Assembly: GCA_940671915.1 (NCBI GenBank)
Contig: CALNVZ010003426.1
Span: 11,340,342-11,404,341, forward strand
DNA: 64,000 nt
Source of the DNA: Paracentrotus lividus
Taxonomy: Eukaryota; Echinodermata; Echinoidea; Camarodonta; Echinidae
Reading direction: 5' to 3'
Shown: positions 46,331-57,059 of the stretch, piece by piece
How the letters are laid out: every line of letters begins with the position of its first letter
How positions within the stretch are numbered: the first letter of the stretch is position 1
Program-made: the position numbers and the translations under genes
Notes under the pieces: generated by a model
The model's database searches: none
What the model saw: the letters and a program-made list of their open reading frames with translations, nothing else
What the model was told of the DNA's origin: nothing

Positions 46331-47203
46331 CTTGTAAATAAAATAAATGATTGACGGATACGTTCAAGTTATGCAATTCTCATTCTAAGCCCCCCCCCAC
46401 TTTCGTCAGCAAACGTGGTACAAAAACGGACAAATGACCATACATTTGTGATTTTTAGCCTGTTCAGCCCCCCCCCCCACCACCCTTCCGCTCAGCCCCT
46501 CCACTTTCAAAAACGCTCCGTGGCCCCTGATTGTTTAGCTTGGGTTGATGCAGCGGAAAGCTGCTTAATACCGCGCGAGTTCCTACGGGAAATGGTCCTT
46601 TAGGCAATTGTAACAGCTTGTTACAATTGCCCTGACAGAGGCGACCATATTGGAGAGATTTTTTCTATCTTAGCTTAGTATGTTCATCGTTGAACGTTAG
46701 GCAAATATGGCCTAAGAACATAATTTCTAAATATATAAAAATGACAGCCGTAGCTCATCCACATATTTGTCCAGAAGAAAAACAATGGGTACTGTGAACT
46801 ATTACTTTCCCGCTCAAAAAAACGGTTTTTCTGCTGTGGAAAGTGCCACGAACCGTTAAATCTGCTAACACTCATACAGCATGTGGAGCGATGTAATACG
46901 CATGCTCTGTACAAATTTTAAGTTTATAGCGTGTTTCTGCTAGGAATGAGAGCCCCTGTTACAATTGCCCCGTGTTACATTTGTCCCCGGTCTCCCCTAT
47001 CTTTCAATGTATTTCTTTATCTAAGTGTAAATAGCGCCCCATATGGTTACAATGAAAAATTTAGTCGTACCAAGTTATAATGTTTGAGACTTTTCTATAT
47101 ATTATCATGCCAAATATGAAAATGATCGGTCAAGTAATTAAAAAAAAAACGAAAGAGGGGAAGGGCTACAAATGATATGCCCCACTTTGATCCTTGTAGA
47201 CAG

Positions 47204-47517
47204 TGGCCCGTATTCCCAAAAGCCGCCTTACTTTAAGCCTAGCTGAAATCTGTGGTTTAACTGCGGATTGCTAAAAGGGAATCAATCTGTCTAGGCTGCA
47301 TGTTCCTATCACCTTCACTGAATTCTGGAATCGTGTTTTAATTGTAAGGGAAACTTTTGTACTTATCATTCCCAAGCAGTTTTTAATATTTTGGCTACCA
47401 AAGATTATGATGAATTGAACATCTACTTTTCGGGATTGAGTACCTTTTAGCAAGCCATAGCTAAACCTCAGATTTGAGCTAGGCATACAGTTATGCGGCT
47501 TTTAAGAATACGGGCCA
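47204..47517. mobile_element. MITE family F, copy 3
   Basis: TGGCCCGTATTCCCAAAAGC and the inverted end GCTTTTAAGAATACGGGCCA. The interior matches copy 2 at 33303-33608 (CAATCTGTCTA, TGCATGTTCCTA, TTAGCAAGCCATAGCTAA). Confidence 0.85.
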
Positions 47518-48538
47518 ATGACATGCACTCCTTGGATAAAAACCGATAACGGATTGAGGAAGAGATCGACAATCTATTTCATTTAACATGAACTCTAACA
47601 CTAATTGTCATCATCATTTTCAAAGTCATTGTTTACAAAAAATTCTTTTTAACCGTTTATGCTCTTCTTTATTTCCTTGATAATATAATCACAATTGTAA
47701 CATATGCCTCTTTCGCATTTCTGGAGGGAAGATTACAATTTTCTAAATTTGTAAACAATAGTTTGATAAATGAAATAACATGTGATTTATACTTTGTATC
47801 ATTCGTTTCCTTTTTACTCTTCTTAACAATAAGATATGCTTTCAAATGAAAATTAGGCAACAAATATTTTCGTAAATTTTTTTCAACATCTTTACTAGAA
47901 AGAAAAATGCCTACAATCCTTTATTACATAAGTAGCACTGGTCATTTGATTTTTAATTTCCATATTAAAAGAAAATTATGTACTTAGATTTAAACTAAAA
48001 ATTAATCAATCAATTTTCTTCCGAACAACCAAACATCGTACCATAAAAGAATTAATTTTTTGAAAAAGTTGGCTCTTGCACGAATATTCCCCTGCTCGAG
48101 ATTCTTGAAGTTTGGATTTTTCTTCATCACTATTCTTCTCACTGTTAATCTGCCTCAGAAAATGATATCATTAACCAATTTCATGTCATCATTTAAAGTA
48201 GTACTGGGCCTACTCTCAACATACTTTTACTGTTCTATCATAATGTTTGAAAATTTGGAGCATAAAAAAAAATAGCAAAAAAACTATTAAACATTTTCTC
48301 ACCTGACTAAATCGCATTTCATATGCAATCATATTGATTATACCATATTTCATCTTTGATTGAAAGTTTTTTTCGTTAAAAAACCTTTACCAGTTAACTA
48401 TCCCTTAAATATCCATCAAACAAGTTAATACTGGATAAAACGGCAATCAAGCGATACGCGTGATGTAACCCTGCGATGGCTGTGAGGTGATCACGCGAAT
48501 ATCGTACGATTAAACGAGATTTCTATATTTTTTTGGAC

Positions 48539-48539
<1 letters not shown>
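47518..48539. other. Downstream of the reductase gene; no recognised feature
   Basis: AT-rich sequence. Minus-strand frame 47669-47863 and plus-strand frame 48060-48275 are not recognised. Confidence 0.4.

Positions 48540-48576
<37 letters not shown>
48540..48576. repeat. Poly-T tract
   Basis: About 35 consecutive T. It could be the A-tail of a minus-strand retro-insertion or simple slippage. Confidence 0.9.
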
Positions 48577-48776
48577 TGATACGTTGGTGGAAAATCTTTG
48601 CCAGGTCACTTTATGTCTCTGCGCTGATAATACGATGACACTTACGATTTAAACAATTTCATTTGAGGTTTCGGATGTATGAAGTAGAGGTTATCGTGAT
48701 CATGAAATCGTAGGAAAAACCTACGATCACCCCTGTATGACTGTACGATGATCGCAGACCAAATGTAAATGGGGTG

Positions 48777-48998
48777 TTACTGTACTGGTTCACACAAATT
48801 TACGATGACATCCGTATTGATAAAATCATACACCTTTCTTCGGATTAGAAACTGACCATTGGGTTCCTTTGTGCCAGGTGGGAGAAGGGCAAGAAAGATT
48901 GGAGTATCAGCGGCCTCATCGGGGCTGATCTTGGGACCAAAATCGTTCTTTTCTGGCACTGCAGCAGTCATGTCGGTTCGTACAAGACCTGGGCAACA
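48777..48998 (-). CDS. CBR1-like exon 5 (terminal)
   Basis: Acceptor ATGCATTTCAG, then CCPGLVRTDMTAAVPEKNDF, SPDEAADTPIFLALLPPGTK and EPNGQFLIRRKV, ending in a TAA stop at 48777-48779. The CCPG.VRTDM block matches CBR1 closely. Confidence 0.92.
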   Translation of the reverse strand, partial: CCPGLVRTDMTAAVPEKNDFGPKISPDEAADTPIFLALLPPGTKEPNGQFLIRRKVYDFINTDVIVNLCEPVQ

Positions 48999-51900
48999 CT
49001 GAAATGCATCAAAAGAATGAAATAATAATAGCTTAGAGGAAAGGGCAGCAGTCAATGCTTATAACATTCAAGAGATTTATTGCTACTAGTAAATATTGAT
49101 TATAACTGTGTCACACACAATGTTAATTTAAGAGTATTAATTCGTGCGTTTTATAATGTGCATACTAATAATGAACATTTGCAAGTTATGCCCTTATTGT
49201 TTCGTCACACCTTTATGTAAATCCTGAGAGATTTGTCGACAGAAGGTTCCTCAATACCATGCATTAATCACTCTATTATAAACTTCATGGTGAATTTGAA
49301 CAACGAAGAAAACTTACCAGAAATATATAATATGGAAAAAAAAAAGAACAAAGAAAATCGGCTCCATCGGGATTCGAACCTGACACCTCCTAATTTCTAG
49401 ACAGGCGCTCTTTCAGCTGAGCTACAGGAAACCCATGTTGGATTGTCCTTAAAACATTTTAACTCTTCAATGATGAGTGGTTAGAAGCATAAACCCAAAG
49501 GATAGTAGCTTATTTGGATATGAATCTAAACAACGAAGGAAACTGACCAGAAATATTTATTATGAAAACAAAGAAAATTGGGTTCCGTCACGATTCGGAC
49601 CTTATGGTGGTATCTCATTTCGCGGAAACTACTTTGAGACGGTTTGAGATTCCCGAAGCTCATGAAACGTAGCAGGGACACAGGAGACGTCCAGGAGACC
49701 TCTCCGCGATAAGTTTCAAAATAGTCTCAAAACTGTTTCAAATCCGTCTCAAAGTAGTTTTCGCGAAGTGAGATACCACCAAACCATAAGACATCCTTAG
49801 ATAATCCTTCGGGTTAATGCCAGGTTAGATTTTAATCAGGTAAATATAACAGTGCTTTATTCATGTTACAAAGTCAAAAGTTCTCTTTATCATTCAAAGT
49901 CATGGATACAGTAATGTACCAGGTAATAGTCTACTCACTGAATTGACGAGTATATCCATTCTAGATGTATCCTGTTTTATTATCTCAGCCAGTATTTTGG
50001 ATAGAACGACCACACCCAGTTTGCTACTTCCATACAGGCCATAGATGAAATCGGACAATCTTTCTGTCATAGTTTTTGCTTTGAAGTTTCTGTAATTTGG
50101 AAGTAAGTGTGGTTTGTCTTTGTCAGTGTAATCCTTACATTTCAAAAACAGGTGCAGTGTATTGTAATAGTTATGTTTGAGCAATCCTAAATACTTATAA
50201 TAATGATAATATCGTTTTATTTATCCAGGGCAGCTTAATAAACAAATGGAACAAAGGGGTTCCGTTGTTTTGGTTCAATGAGTTTCAATAGAATGCTAGT
50301 TTGGATAGATAAGTGAGCTGGGGCAAGGCACATGATGCGTTGCGCGGCCATTTTTATTTGCTATGATTTTTGGTGCGAGCTAGGTTGCTGGTATAGCAGA
50401 GAGCAATGGCAACAACTTTGGTTGGTCAGCCTGCCGGTTCAGCAAATGTAGCAGAATATTTCCTATCAGACTGTAAGTGTTGTTTTAGTTGTTTCTTAGA
50501 CAGTCTCTATACTATTTCTGGATTTTTATTGGAACATAAATCTTGTGTGATCAAATTGTTATGGGAGCTACAGATTTTAAACATCATTGAATGTGTAACT
50601 TTATTCCTAATTAGGAGAATTTTTTTTTTCTTTCTTGTGATTAATCACTTTAGAAACATGCATTTTTTTGGAGCATTTTTTTTAAGGAATTCTGTATATA
50701 TTTGATAAACTGTATTTACTATCATGTGAATTAATCAGAATTTCATATCCTGTTTCATCATATGAAATTTTACACAGTTTCTTTGTTAAATCATTCATCA
50801 TAGCTGACAGCCCCATGACAAATGAGTTGCAAGTTAATACAAAGTTTGCATCGTGAGTAAAGTTGTTTGTGTTGGCGACTGAACTATAGATGAGAAGATA
50901 GGAAACGAACGGGTTTTATATGCTAATACCTTAATGATTTACTTGAAAGGAAGGTATTTGTAACTCAGTAAAGGAAAAATGATTGTATCAATGTTTGGAA
51001 GTTCAGTAATAGTCATTATCATATAATTGGCCGATCGATTCCATCATTAATTTTGACTCCTTCACGGCGTTCCATACCCAGGTGCAAAATGAACAGTGAA
51101 TTCCTGCGCAGGCTAATTTGTATGTCTTTTACAAAAGTGGGCATTACTCACTGAAGCATGGGTTATTTTTGAAATTTTTGGTGTCATAATGATAGTTGAG
51201 GATATGAGCCTTATATACATATAAATCTTTCCCCCAAGAAACATATGTTTTTCGATTTGGTAGCTATTTAAAAAGTGTATAGTTCTTTTTGGGACGCACT
51301 GTATATTGTCCCCAATATTAGTAGAAATAATTAACTCACCCTACTATTCCATTCATAAGATTAACCACGTCCTCTTCAGATTTAGCTTGTCGAAATTTCT
51401 CTCTGACATCGTCAGTTAATTCATTTCTGAAGGTACGATATCCATTCCAGCTGGCCACATTCACAATTCTAAGAACAAAAATAAAAACACAAGCAATTTA
51501 GTTAAAGCCCTCCTTTAGCCACTAGACTGCTGCATGGTGCTAAGCGCACTTTACGGGTATGACCAGCGTGGCGCTGGTGCGTCCAAACAGACAAAGCTCA
51601 GACAATAAATAGCATGATCACGTAATACTACGTGGTCCGCAGCCAAATGGTTAATCAGTGATACATCGAGGATTTTTTTTTTTTTTTTTTAAAGCTATCA
51701 CTTTGAATTTTTAGATTGTCTCTTTGTTTTGTTTTTTGTTTTTTGTTTGTTTTTTGGGTTTTTTTACACATGAACGAAATTGGCTTTAAAAGCTGGTCTG
51801 ACACAAAATCTAAGCAGGCTAGGATGGCAGCCATTTTTTAAAAATTCATTTATTTAAATACTACCATCCAAAACGAACGGGTTTTATATGCTAATACCTT

Positions 51901-54249
51901 AATGATTTACTTGAAAGGAAGGTATTTGTAACTCGGTAAAGAAAAAATGATTGTATCAATGTTTGGAAGTTCAGTAATAGTCATTATCATATAATTGGCC
52001 CTACTTGCTGTAATCGTCCTCGGGGGATAATTGTCTAGGGGTAAATGTCCTGATACGCATTGACGAATCTGTCATGAATGCTTGGGAAGGTGGCAAAACA
52101 ATGCTTTTGCATCGAAGTACTTATTTCTTCAATGCACCTCGGGGTTGGGTCCCGTCAAGGACCAAGGAATCACAACCCCCCCCCCTTCCCCCGTCCCCCG
52201 TTTTAGACCAAAATTATTCTGGCTAAGCCCCTTATACATGTACCTTCCTCCAGATCGGACGAGGGGGGATAGACTTCGACAGACTGCAAGGACTCCAAAA
52301 AAGTTAGTTTCCATGACCCGAACTGCATTCTCGTAGAGTTGCATGTCTTGATCCTGGAAATAAATATAAAGACGACCACTACGTAAGATATAAACATCAA
52401 AACCCATTTTTGAATTCATAATGAATAAGGAGATGATTAAATAAAGGAGAATGATCTCACTGTAATTTTATTTTACTTTACTTTCGGTGTGAGCTTACAT
52501 GACATATTGGTGTCATAGCATTTGTCAAACGGTATAGATGTCAACTGATAGATCTATGTATACCGTGCTGTTGGTCATGTGGAATAGATATAGATGATGT
52601 ATAGTGTTAGTAAACTCATGGGTCGTGAACCCCCTACATTGTAAGCAGTATTCCGGCGACCTAAATGACCAACCTACTCTGAGTTACATGTGTATTCCTT
52701 TAAAGGGATTTAGTAACTTTCAAAAATCAAGATAAACAAAATTATATTGTTCCAACAGTAAAAACAAACTACTGAAAGTTTCAGATCATATGGGAGTCAT
52801 TTACTACCTTAAAACAGTGTGACAAACAATGCCAAGCGTACAGCCGAACACCTGTACCCTCTGCTGATATCACCAAGGATCAAATATCACCAAAGAGCAA
52901 ACTTTACTTTTCATGCACACTATAGAAAAACAACTAAATCCGACACCCCCCTTCCCCACCCTAGTCCCTTCCCGGGTTTTTTTTTGTCTCCTCTAAGTTT
53001 GTTTGTTTTTTCCTTTCTTTTTGTATAATAATTGTAAATTATATTTCTTTGCCTCCATCCCGGATGATAAGTGCACTGGGACCCAGTGGCGTGGCCTTGT
53101 TATAGTCAGTTTTGTCGTTGTTGGGATGGGCAAGAATATTGAATTATTCAAATTAAGATTTATTTCAATTATGAATATGTTTTCAGTTCAAAAAAAAAAA
53201 AAAAATGCTACTTTATTCTATTTATAATAAAGGACCAGCGCCTTACAAGCTTTGCTTCTTGCTGGTTCTTGAATTTCTTTAATGTTTTCTCTTGTTACTT
53301 TGTAACATATAATTTTTTTCATACTGATGTATTAATTTTATTTTTTTAGCTTATATTCTGTGAAAACTATGATATGAAAAAAATCAATAAAGTTAATCTT
53401 GACATCTTGAATCTTGATAGCTTACCAGGCCGCTAGGGACGGGGGGACATACAACAGAAGGCGTGGTATGAAAAGCAACATGGTTTATAAACCATCCGGT
53501 GTTGGTTTATAAAATTTAGAGAAGAAAATCTTTGATATCTCGAAGGTAAAGACAACAATATAAGCTTGCCAATTTCGAAGAGATACCAGACTGACCTAAG
53601 TGTTATAATTTATGTTGGCAAAATAAGCTAAATCGAATAAATGTAGATTGAATATCATTCAATGTTACTGCATTCCCTTTAAGGGCGGTCACAACTCGTA
53701 GGCCTACGGGACGTGCAATCAACGATAGCCTGCGTGCATGCAACAATGCACCGCACGAGGTACGTGGCGTCAATTTCTGCGATTCCTGCGTTTCTGTAGT
53801 AAGGGTATTGGAAAAAACTTCCTGCACGTCGTACAGGCAACGTGCCTGCATCTACGAAATCCATCGTAGGGAGTTGCACGTGGAAGGTACGGCGAGTTGT
53901 GACCACCGCATAAGCTCACCTGTAAGGCTATACCGGCGTTGTTGATTAGAACATCAATTCCACCATGTTTCGTTTGCAAATGCTTCAGAAGCTTGTCTAT
54001 GGTAGACTGATCAGTGACGTCGAGAGGATGAAACTGTGGATCGAGACCTTCTTTTTGGAGAAGCTCAACAGCGGCTCTACCCCTTCCCTCATCTCGAGCA
54101 GTTAAGTACACGACGCCATTTTGTCCAAAATGGCGGCAGAGTGCTCGAACGATCGCCAGGCCAAGACCTTTGTTGGCTCCTGTCACCTTAACGAGAATCC
54201 GATGACCAAACTTCCATTTATGTTTTCTGATTATTTTTTTTCTTTTCAT
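48777..54249 (-). CDS. Carbonyl reductase (NADPH), CBR1-like SDR, five exons
   Basis: A complete host gene on the minus strand: exons 54249-53920, 52353-52244, 51468-51340, 50089-49939 and 48998-48777. All introns are GT-AG and phases agree (0, 2, 2, 0), giving 942 nt and 313 residues, near CBR1's usual length plus an N-terminal extension. The product is a cytosolic short-chain dehydrogenase/reductase expected to reduce carbonyl compounds with NADPH. Motifs: cofactor loop TGANKGLG (23-30), NNAG (103-106), METNFFG, catalytic Ser region IVNVAS (148-153), and catalytic YGSSK (Tyr209, Lys213). CCPGLVRTDM (241-250) and ALLPPG..EPNGQF follow near the end. The start is the first ATG in the exon; the basic stretch KRKKIIRKHKWK before the first strand is unusual, and an upstream exon could replace it. 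Introns carry MITEs (49605, 51056, 53685), a SINE (49290) and a 130-bp duplication. Confidence 0.9.
49290..49434 (-). repeat. tRNA-derived SINE
   Basis: The head 49433-49360 folds roughly as a tRNA and has a good A box (TAGCTCAGCTGA) and a perfect B box (GGTTCGAATCC), i.e. an RNA polymerase III promoter. The acceptor, anticodon and T stems each have mismatches. The tail (TTTTCTTTG, poly-T, TTTCTGGTAAGTTTTCTTCG) recurs at 49525-49600, so this is a SINE and not a tRNA gene. It lies in intron 4 of the reductase gene. Confidence 0.7.
49525..49604 (-). repeat. Second SINE copy, interrupted by a MITE
   Basis: Tail and B-box half of the same SINE: GGTCCGAATCG, AATTTTCTTTG, ATTTCTGGTCAGTTTCCTTC. Its head side continues beyond the MITE at 49605-49781 (GGATGTC next to 49790), so the MITE entered the SINE. 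Confidence 0.65.
49605..49781. mobile_element. MITE family G, copy 2 (short)
   Basis: TGGTGGTATCTCATTTCGCG faces CGCGAAGTGAGATACCACCA. The interior has ACTTTGAGACGGTTTGAGA and its inverted form. Only 177 bp; it sits in intron 4 of the reductase. Confidence 0.88.
49939..50089 (-). CDS. CBR1-like exon 4
   Basis: 151 bp from acceptor CCAAATTACAG to donor TTCA|GTGAGT. It encodes NFKAKTMTERLSDFIYGLYG and SSKLGVVVLSKILAEI, carrying the catalytic Tyr and Lys (YGSSK). A nearer AG at 50080 would break the frame, so the upstream acceptor is chosen. Confidence 0.88.
50406..50472 (+). CDS. Candidate first coding exon, plus strand
   Basis: AGCAATGG is a good start context. 22 codons (MATTLVGQPAGSANVAEYFL, then SD) end at a consensus GTAAGT donor, and a G-rich 5' leader (GCGCGGCC) lies upstream. 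It would be antisense to intron 3 of the reductase. No matching second exon is seen in the window and I do not recognise the peptide. Confidence 0.3.
51056..51301. mobile_element. MITE family C, single arm
   Basis: It matches 13500-13770: GAATTCCTGCGCAGGCTAAT, ACAAAAGTGGG, GTGTCATAATGATAGTTGAG and AAAAGTGTATAGTTCTTTTT, ending in GGGACGCACTG followed by TA. The opposite arm is missing. Confidence 0.8.
51340..51468 (-). CDS. CBR1-like exon 3
   Basis: 129 bp from acceptor TTGTTCTTAG to donor GG|GTGAGT. It encodes (R)IVNVASWNGYRTFRN with the catalytic Ser region, then EKFRQAKSEEDVVNLMNGIV. It is flanked on both sides by nearly identical 130-bp intronic repeats. Confidence 0.9.
52244..52353 (-). 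CDS. CBR1-like exon 2
   Basis: 110 bp after the acceptor TTTATTTCCAG. It encodes DQDMQLYENAVRVMETNFFG and CRSLSPLVRSGG, the helix before the catalytic Ser, and ends in the donor GAAG|GTACAT. Confidence 0.9.
52697..53683 (-). mobile_element. MITE family I, copy 2, interrupted
   Basis: Reverse-complement relative of 35069-35530. The parts 52697-52855 (CTGAAAGTTTCAGATC) and 53430-53683 (GGTTTATAAACCATCCGG, GATATCTCGAAGGTAAAG) are separated by an insertion of about 570 bp. It lies in intron 1 of the reductase. Confidence 0.7.
52860..53430 (+). mobile_element. Putative LINE 3' end inserted in MITE family I
   Basis: A 3'-UTR-like stretch with GCGCCTTACAAGCTTTGC, TTTGCTTCTTGCTGG and a terminal AATAAAGTTAATCTTGACAT followed by short TTGA/TCTTGA repeats. 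This resembles the tail of a CR1-type LINE. No coding part is present, so the family is uncertain. Confidence 0.4.
53685..53909. mobile_element. MITE family H, copy 2
   Basis: GCGGTCACAACTCG faces CGAGTTGTGACCACCGC. The interior matches 39375-39616 inverted. Its right end is 10 bp from the splice donor of reductase exon 1. Confidence 0.85.
53920..54249 (-). CDS. CBR1-like exon 1
   Basis: Encodes the Rossmann cofactor half: TGANKGLG, LTARDEGRG, FHPLDVTD and INNAGIALQ. The donor CAG|GTGAGC is followed, only 10 bp into the intron, by MITE family H copy 2. An in-frame GTG 39 bp upstream is not a likely eukaryotic start. Confidence 0.88.
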
Positions 54250-54490
54250 GTTAACCAATTCACTCGTAGCTTCTAATCTTATTTCCACTTATTAATTTGC
54301 TAAGCTTTCGATTGACTCAGTCTCCTTGAAGGCCATCTATAAATGAATCAAAACAAATATATCGAAATATACAAAATATAAAGAATATAATGGCAATTTT
54401 ATAGAACTAATCTTTACATACTTGCCAAAAATTGAAAACATTGAAAATATGCCAAATCTGATAATGACAATCGTTAATAGAAGCTGAGCG

Positions 54491-54751
54491 TGGTATCTCA
54501 CTTCGCGGAGACGTCTCCGCGACAGAACAGAAAATTATTAGAGACGTCTGTAAAAAGTATTAGAGACGTCTCTGATATCGCGGAGACGTCTCCGCGACGT
54601 CTCCGAGATGTCTCCGCGACAATTTATGAAAAAAAAAAAGTTTCTGAAGTAGTCCCAAATCCGTCTCCGTCTCTCTAATACTTTTTATCCGTCGCGGAGA
54701 CGAAATTTCTATTCTGTCGCGGAGACGTCTCCGCGAAGTGAGATTCCACCA
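54491..54751. mobile_element. MITE family G, copy 3
   Basis: TGGTATCTCACTTCGCGGAG faces CTCCGCGAAGTGAGATTCC. The interior consists of repeated GGAGACGTCTCCGCGAC words, themselves palindromic. It lies just upstream of the reductase first exon. Confidence 0.88.
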
Positions 54752-54816
54752 TTAGACCACATTTCAAGTCTACTTATTTATATCGCCTATATATGTACAA
54801 GCGAAACAAATAATGG

Positions 54817-55190
54817 GACGTGAAATCTGGTCTTAGCTTGGGTAAGAAGTTTACATACCCTTGCTCAATTTCCCCAAATATTATCACGTATAATGTTTTT
54901 TTTTAATAATAATAAAAAGAACCTACGGTGCGTCCCAGAAAAAGTAAACCCCACTTTGACAGCGTCATAATGCGTCATAACATTTTCATTTTTACGGCGA
55001 ACCCCTACGGTATGTGAATTAGGGATACAGGGATATAATTGTTTTTTAATTTCATGATGTTCAGCAAATGGACATTTTTCATATTCAATTTACTTGGGGT
55101 ATGTAAACTTCTGACGTCTAACTGAACTGGATATATATATATCCAGTTCAGTTAGACGTCAGAAGTATATATATATATATACTATATAAT
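54817..55190. mobile_element. Tc1-type MITE with a perfect 60-bp terminal palindrome
   Basis: GAAGTTTACATACCC near 54848 is inverted near 55096-55111. The right terminus runs on into TCTGACGTCTAACTGAACTG, resembling the Tc1-type end that reads CAGTT...GAAGTTTACATAC. 55107-55166 is a perfect 60-bp palindrome made of two such ends head to head over a TATATA centre. A separate mariner-like start (GGTGCGTCCCAGAAAAAGTA) lies at 54931. Confidence 0.6.
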
Positions 55191-56035
55191 ATACTATTGG
55201 GCCACTATAGTGGATTTTAATAATGAAAAGTTCAATTATGACGCCAATAAACACATAATCTTGAGTTTATAAAGATATGACTTTATAGGCTTACCACTGC
55301 TACTCGTGACGCCATGTTGTTTGCATGTGCAGCCGACGTTTGATATTACATTGATGATAAAATTCGTTATAACGGACTTTGACCGCAAACGTTTCCTCTT
55401 ACGTTATGCTGTGACCTACGCTCCTCGTTTAATAAGTATTGCAACGTTGCTAACATGCACGCATATTTCATTTCTTACCTGCCTCTTTATTTTTCATTCA
55501 TAACCAAAGTGTTGCAGACTATTTTTTTTTTTTAATCTGAAAAGAAAGACTGTGCTCTTTTCATTAAAGGGAACGTCTGACACAAAATAGTTGCTTTTAA
55601 TTTGTCTTTTTTATAAAAGCATCTTATTTTGGGTCCAGACCTTCTCTTTAATGAGCAGTTAGGTTAACCGACCCAGTCATTTCTTAAACAAATAAATAAG
55701 AGAAAAAAACAAACAAAGGCTTCCATGAATAAAATTTGAAGAGTGTGGGTAATTATCAGTGAAATTAATTTAACAATAACGCTCATATTATGTTTCGCTT
55801 GTACTTCTTGCCAAAGCATAATGACCATAACGTTAAACACACACACACACACACACGCACACACATCTCAGCTACAGCATGGTTTGCAATACTTATGAAC
55901 GGAGGGGTACCAAAAAGTAGCTATGTAACTATAAGGTGACCTACTAACTAACTTCTCTTGGGAGTCAAAGGAGTCAATATCACATGCGCTGATTCAATCC
56001 TATTCAATGCTGTGACAGCAGGATAGCATTACTTA
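55191..56035. other. No gene recognised; CA microsatellite at 55838-55864
   Basis: AT-rich sequence with a (CA)n stretch. Short open frames are not recognised. Confidence 0.5.
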
Positions 56036-57059
56036 TAGGCCATGGTCTAGGTCGAAACCCTGCACCCCCCTGCAACTCATGTCCATGGTGTACTCCTCAT
56101 GTAGCTATGGGTCTGGTGAATCGGAAAAATGAGTTTAACAAAAAAAAACTCATTCCCGGGGCACCCCCATGGAGTTTTTTGACCACGCCACTTTCCTCAC
56201 TGAATGGTTTATATTAAGGGTATGTGAAAGAAACATGGATAACTTTCCAAAGATATCATTTTTATGGAGCAAGTGACCCCTCAAAATGTTGGTCTTGAAT
56301 AGGGCTACAAGCGGATATAAACATTTTTGGCAATTAAATTGTTACGTAAATGTCACGAGAGGTCAAAAGGTCACAGAATTTGACCTCTGGCAGAACGCTT
56401 TTTCCGGTTAAAATATGATTAACAAAGTTTCAATTACTGTCAACTAAATTTGATGAGCATTTAGCCAAGTTAATGTAACAGAGCTCAGAAGAATTTATTC
56501 CTCTTTCAATTTGAATATAACACATCTCATAATTGTCACGCATGAGCCGAGCAGGCGTTCATTTTTACGAAAACGTTACATGACCATTTTTACCAAAAAG
56601 TAGCCATTTACCATGTATTATGTCTGCCTACTGTACGACGTGTGCTGTGGCATGTGTAATAGCTTACAAAACAGAATTCAACTTATTTGATTTAGAAATT
56701 TGTAAAGATTACATAATAACAATGTGCAATGATTTCGTCAGGTCACATCTGATGACACATGACCGCGAATATGTAACACACTATATTCTTAGCAACGGTT
56801 GCTAGGTAACTTATTCTCCTAGCAACAGGCTATTAAGATCTTGTTATTTCAGAAAAGATTTCAATTAAAAGTTTCTGAGCATCAAAAATAGTATTCCATT
56901 GTGCAGTTCACTCCACTGCACCATAGTTTAGGCTGGGTAACGGTTGCCTAAGCAACATATTTTTAATATTATTTGGCATAGCAACCCATTATCTTCTAAC
57001 TGACTACACAAAGAATTTAATCAAATTACATGATAAATATGTTAAATTGACCTCCATGA

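Larger units (their letters stand above)
41011..46999. mobile_element. Large family P element, about 6.0 kb, with nested LINE
   Basis: The left end TAGGGGAGACCGGGGACAAT and the inverted right end (GTCCCCGGTCTCCCCTA) match each other, with TA at both ends. Subterminal sequence on both sides repeats GGGGCAATTGTAACA-like words (41205-41265 and 46600-46640, 46960). The interior is AT-rich and includes a tandem 368-bp repeat, a 105-bp direct repeat and a LINE of about 3 kb. No transposase of its own was recognised. Shorter relatives are at 21325-22185 and, as a right end only, at 25795-25990. Confidence 0.7.
50903..52000 (+). repeat. 130-bp direct repeat flanking reductase exon 3
   Basis: 50903-51032 and 51871-52000 are almost identical, from AAACGAACGGGTTTTATATG to TATCATATAATTGGCC, with only two or three differences. 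They lie in introns 3 and 2, and exon 3 (51340-51468) is between them. Confidence 0.92.

Noticed and set aside
49360-49433. Genuine tRNA gene
   Set aside because: The A and B boxes are good, but acceptor, anticodon and T stems have mismatches and a tail shared with a second copy shows it to be a SINE.
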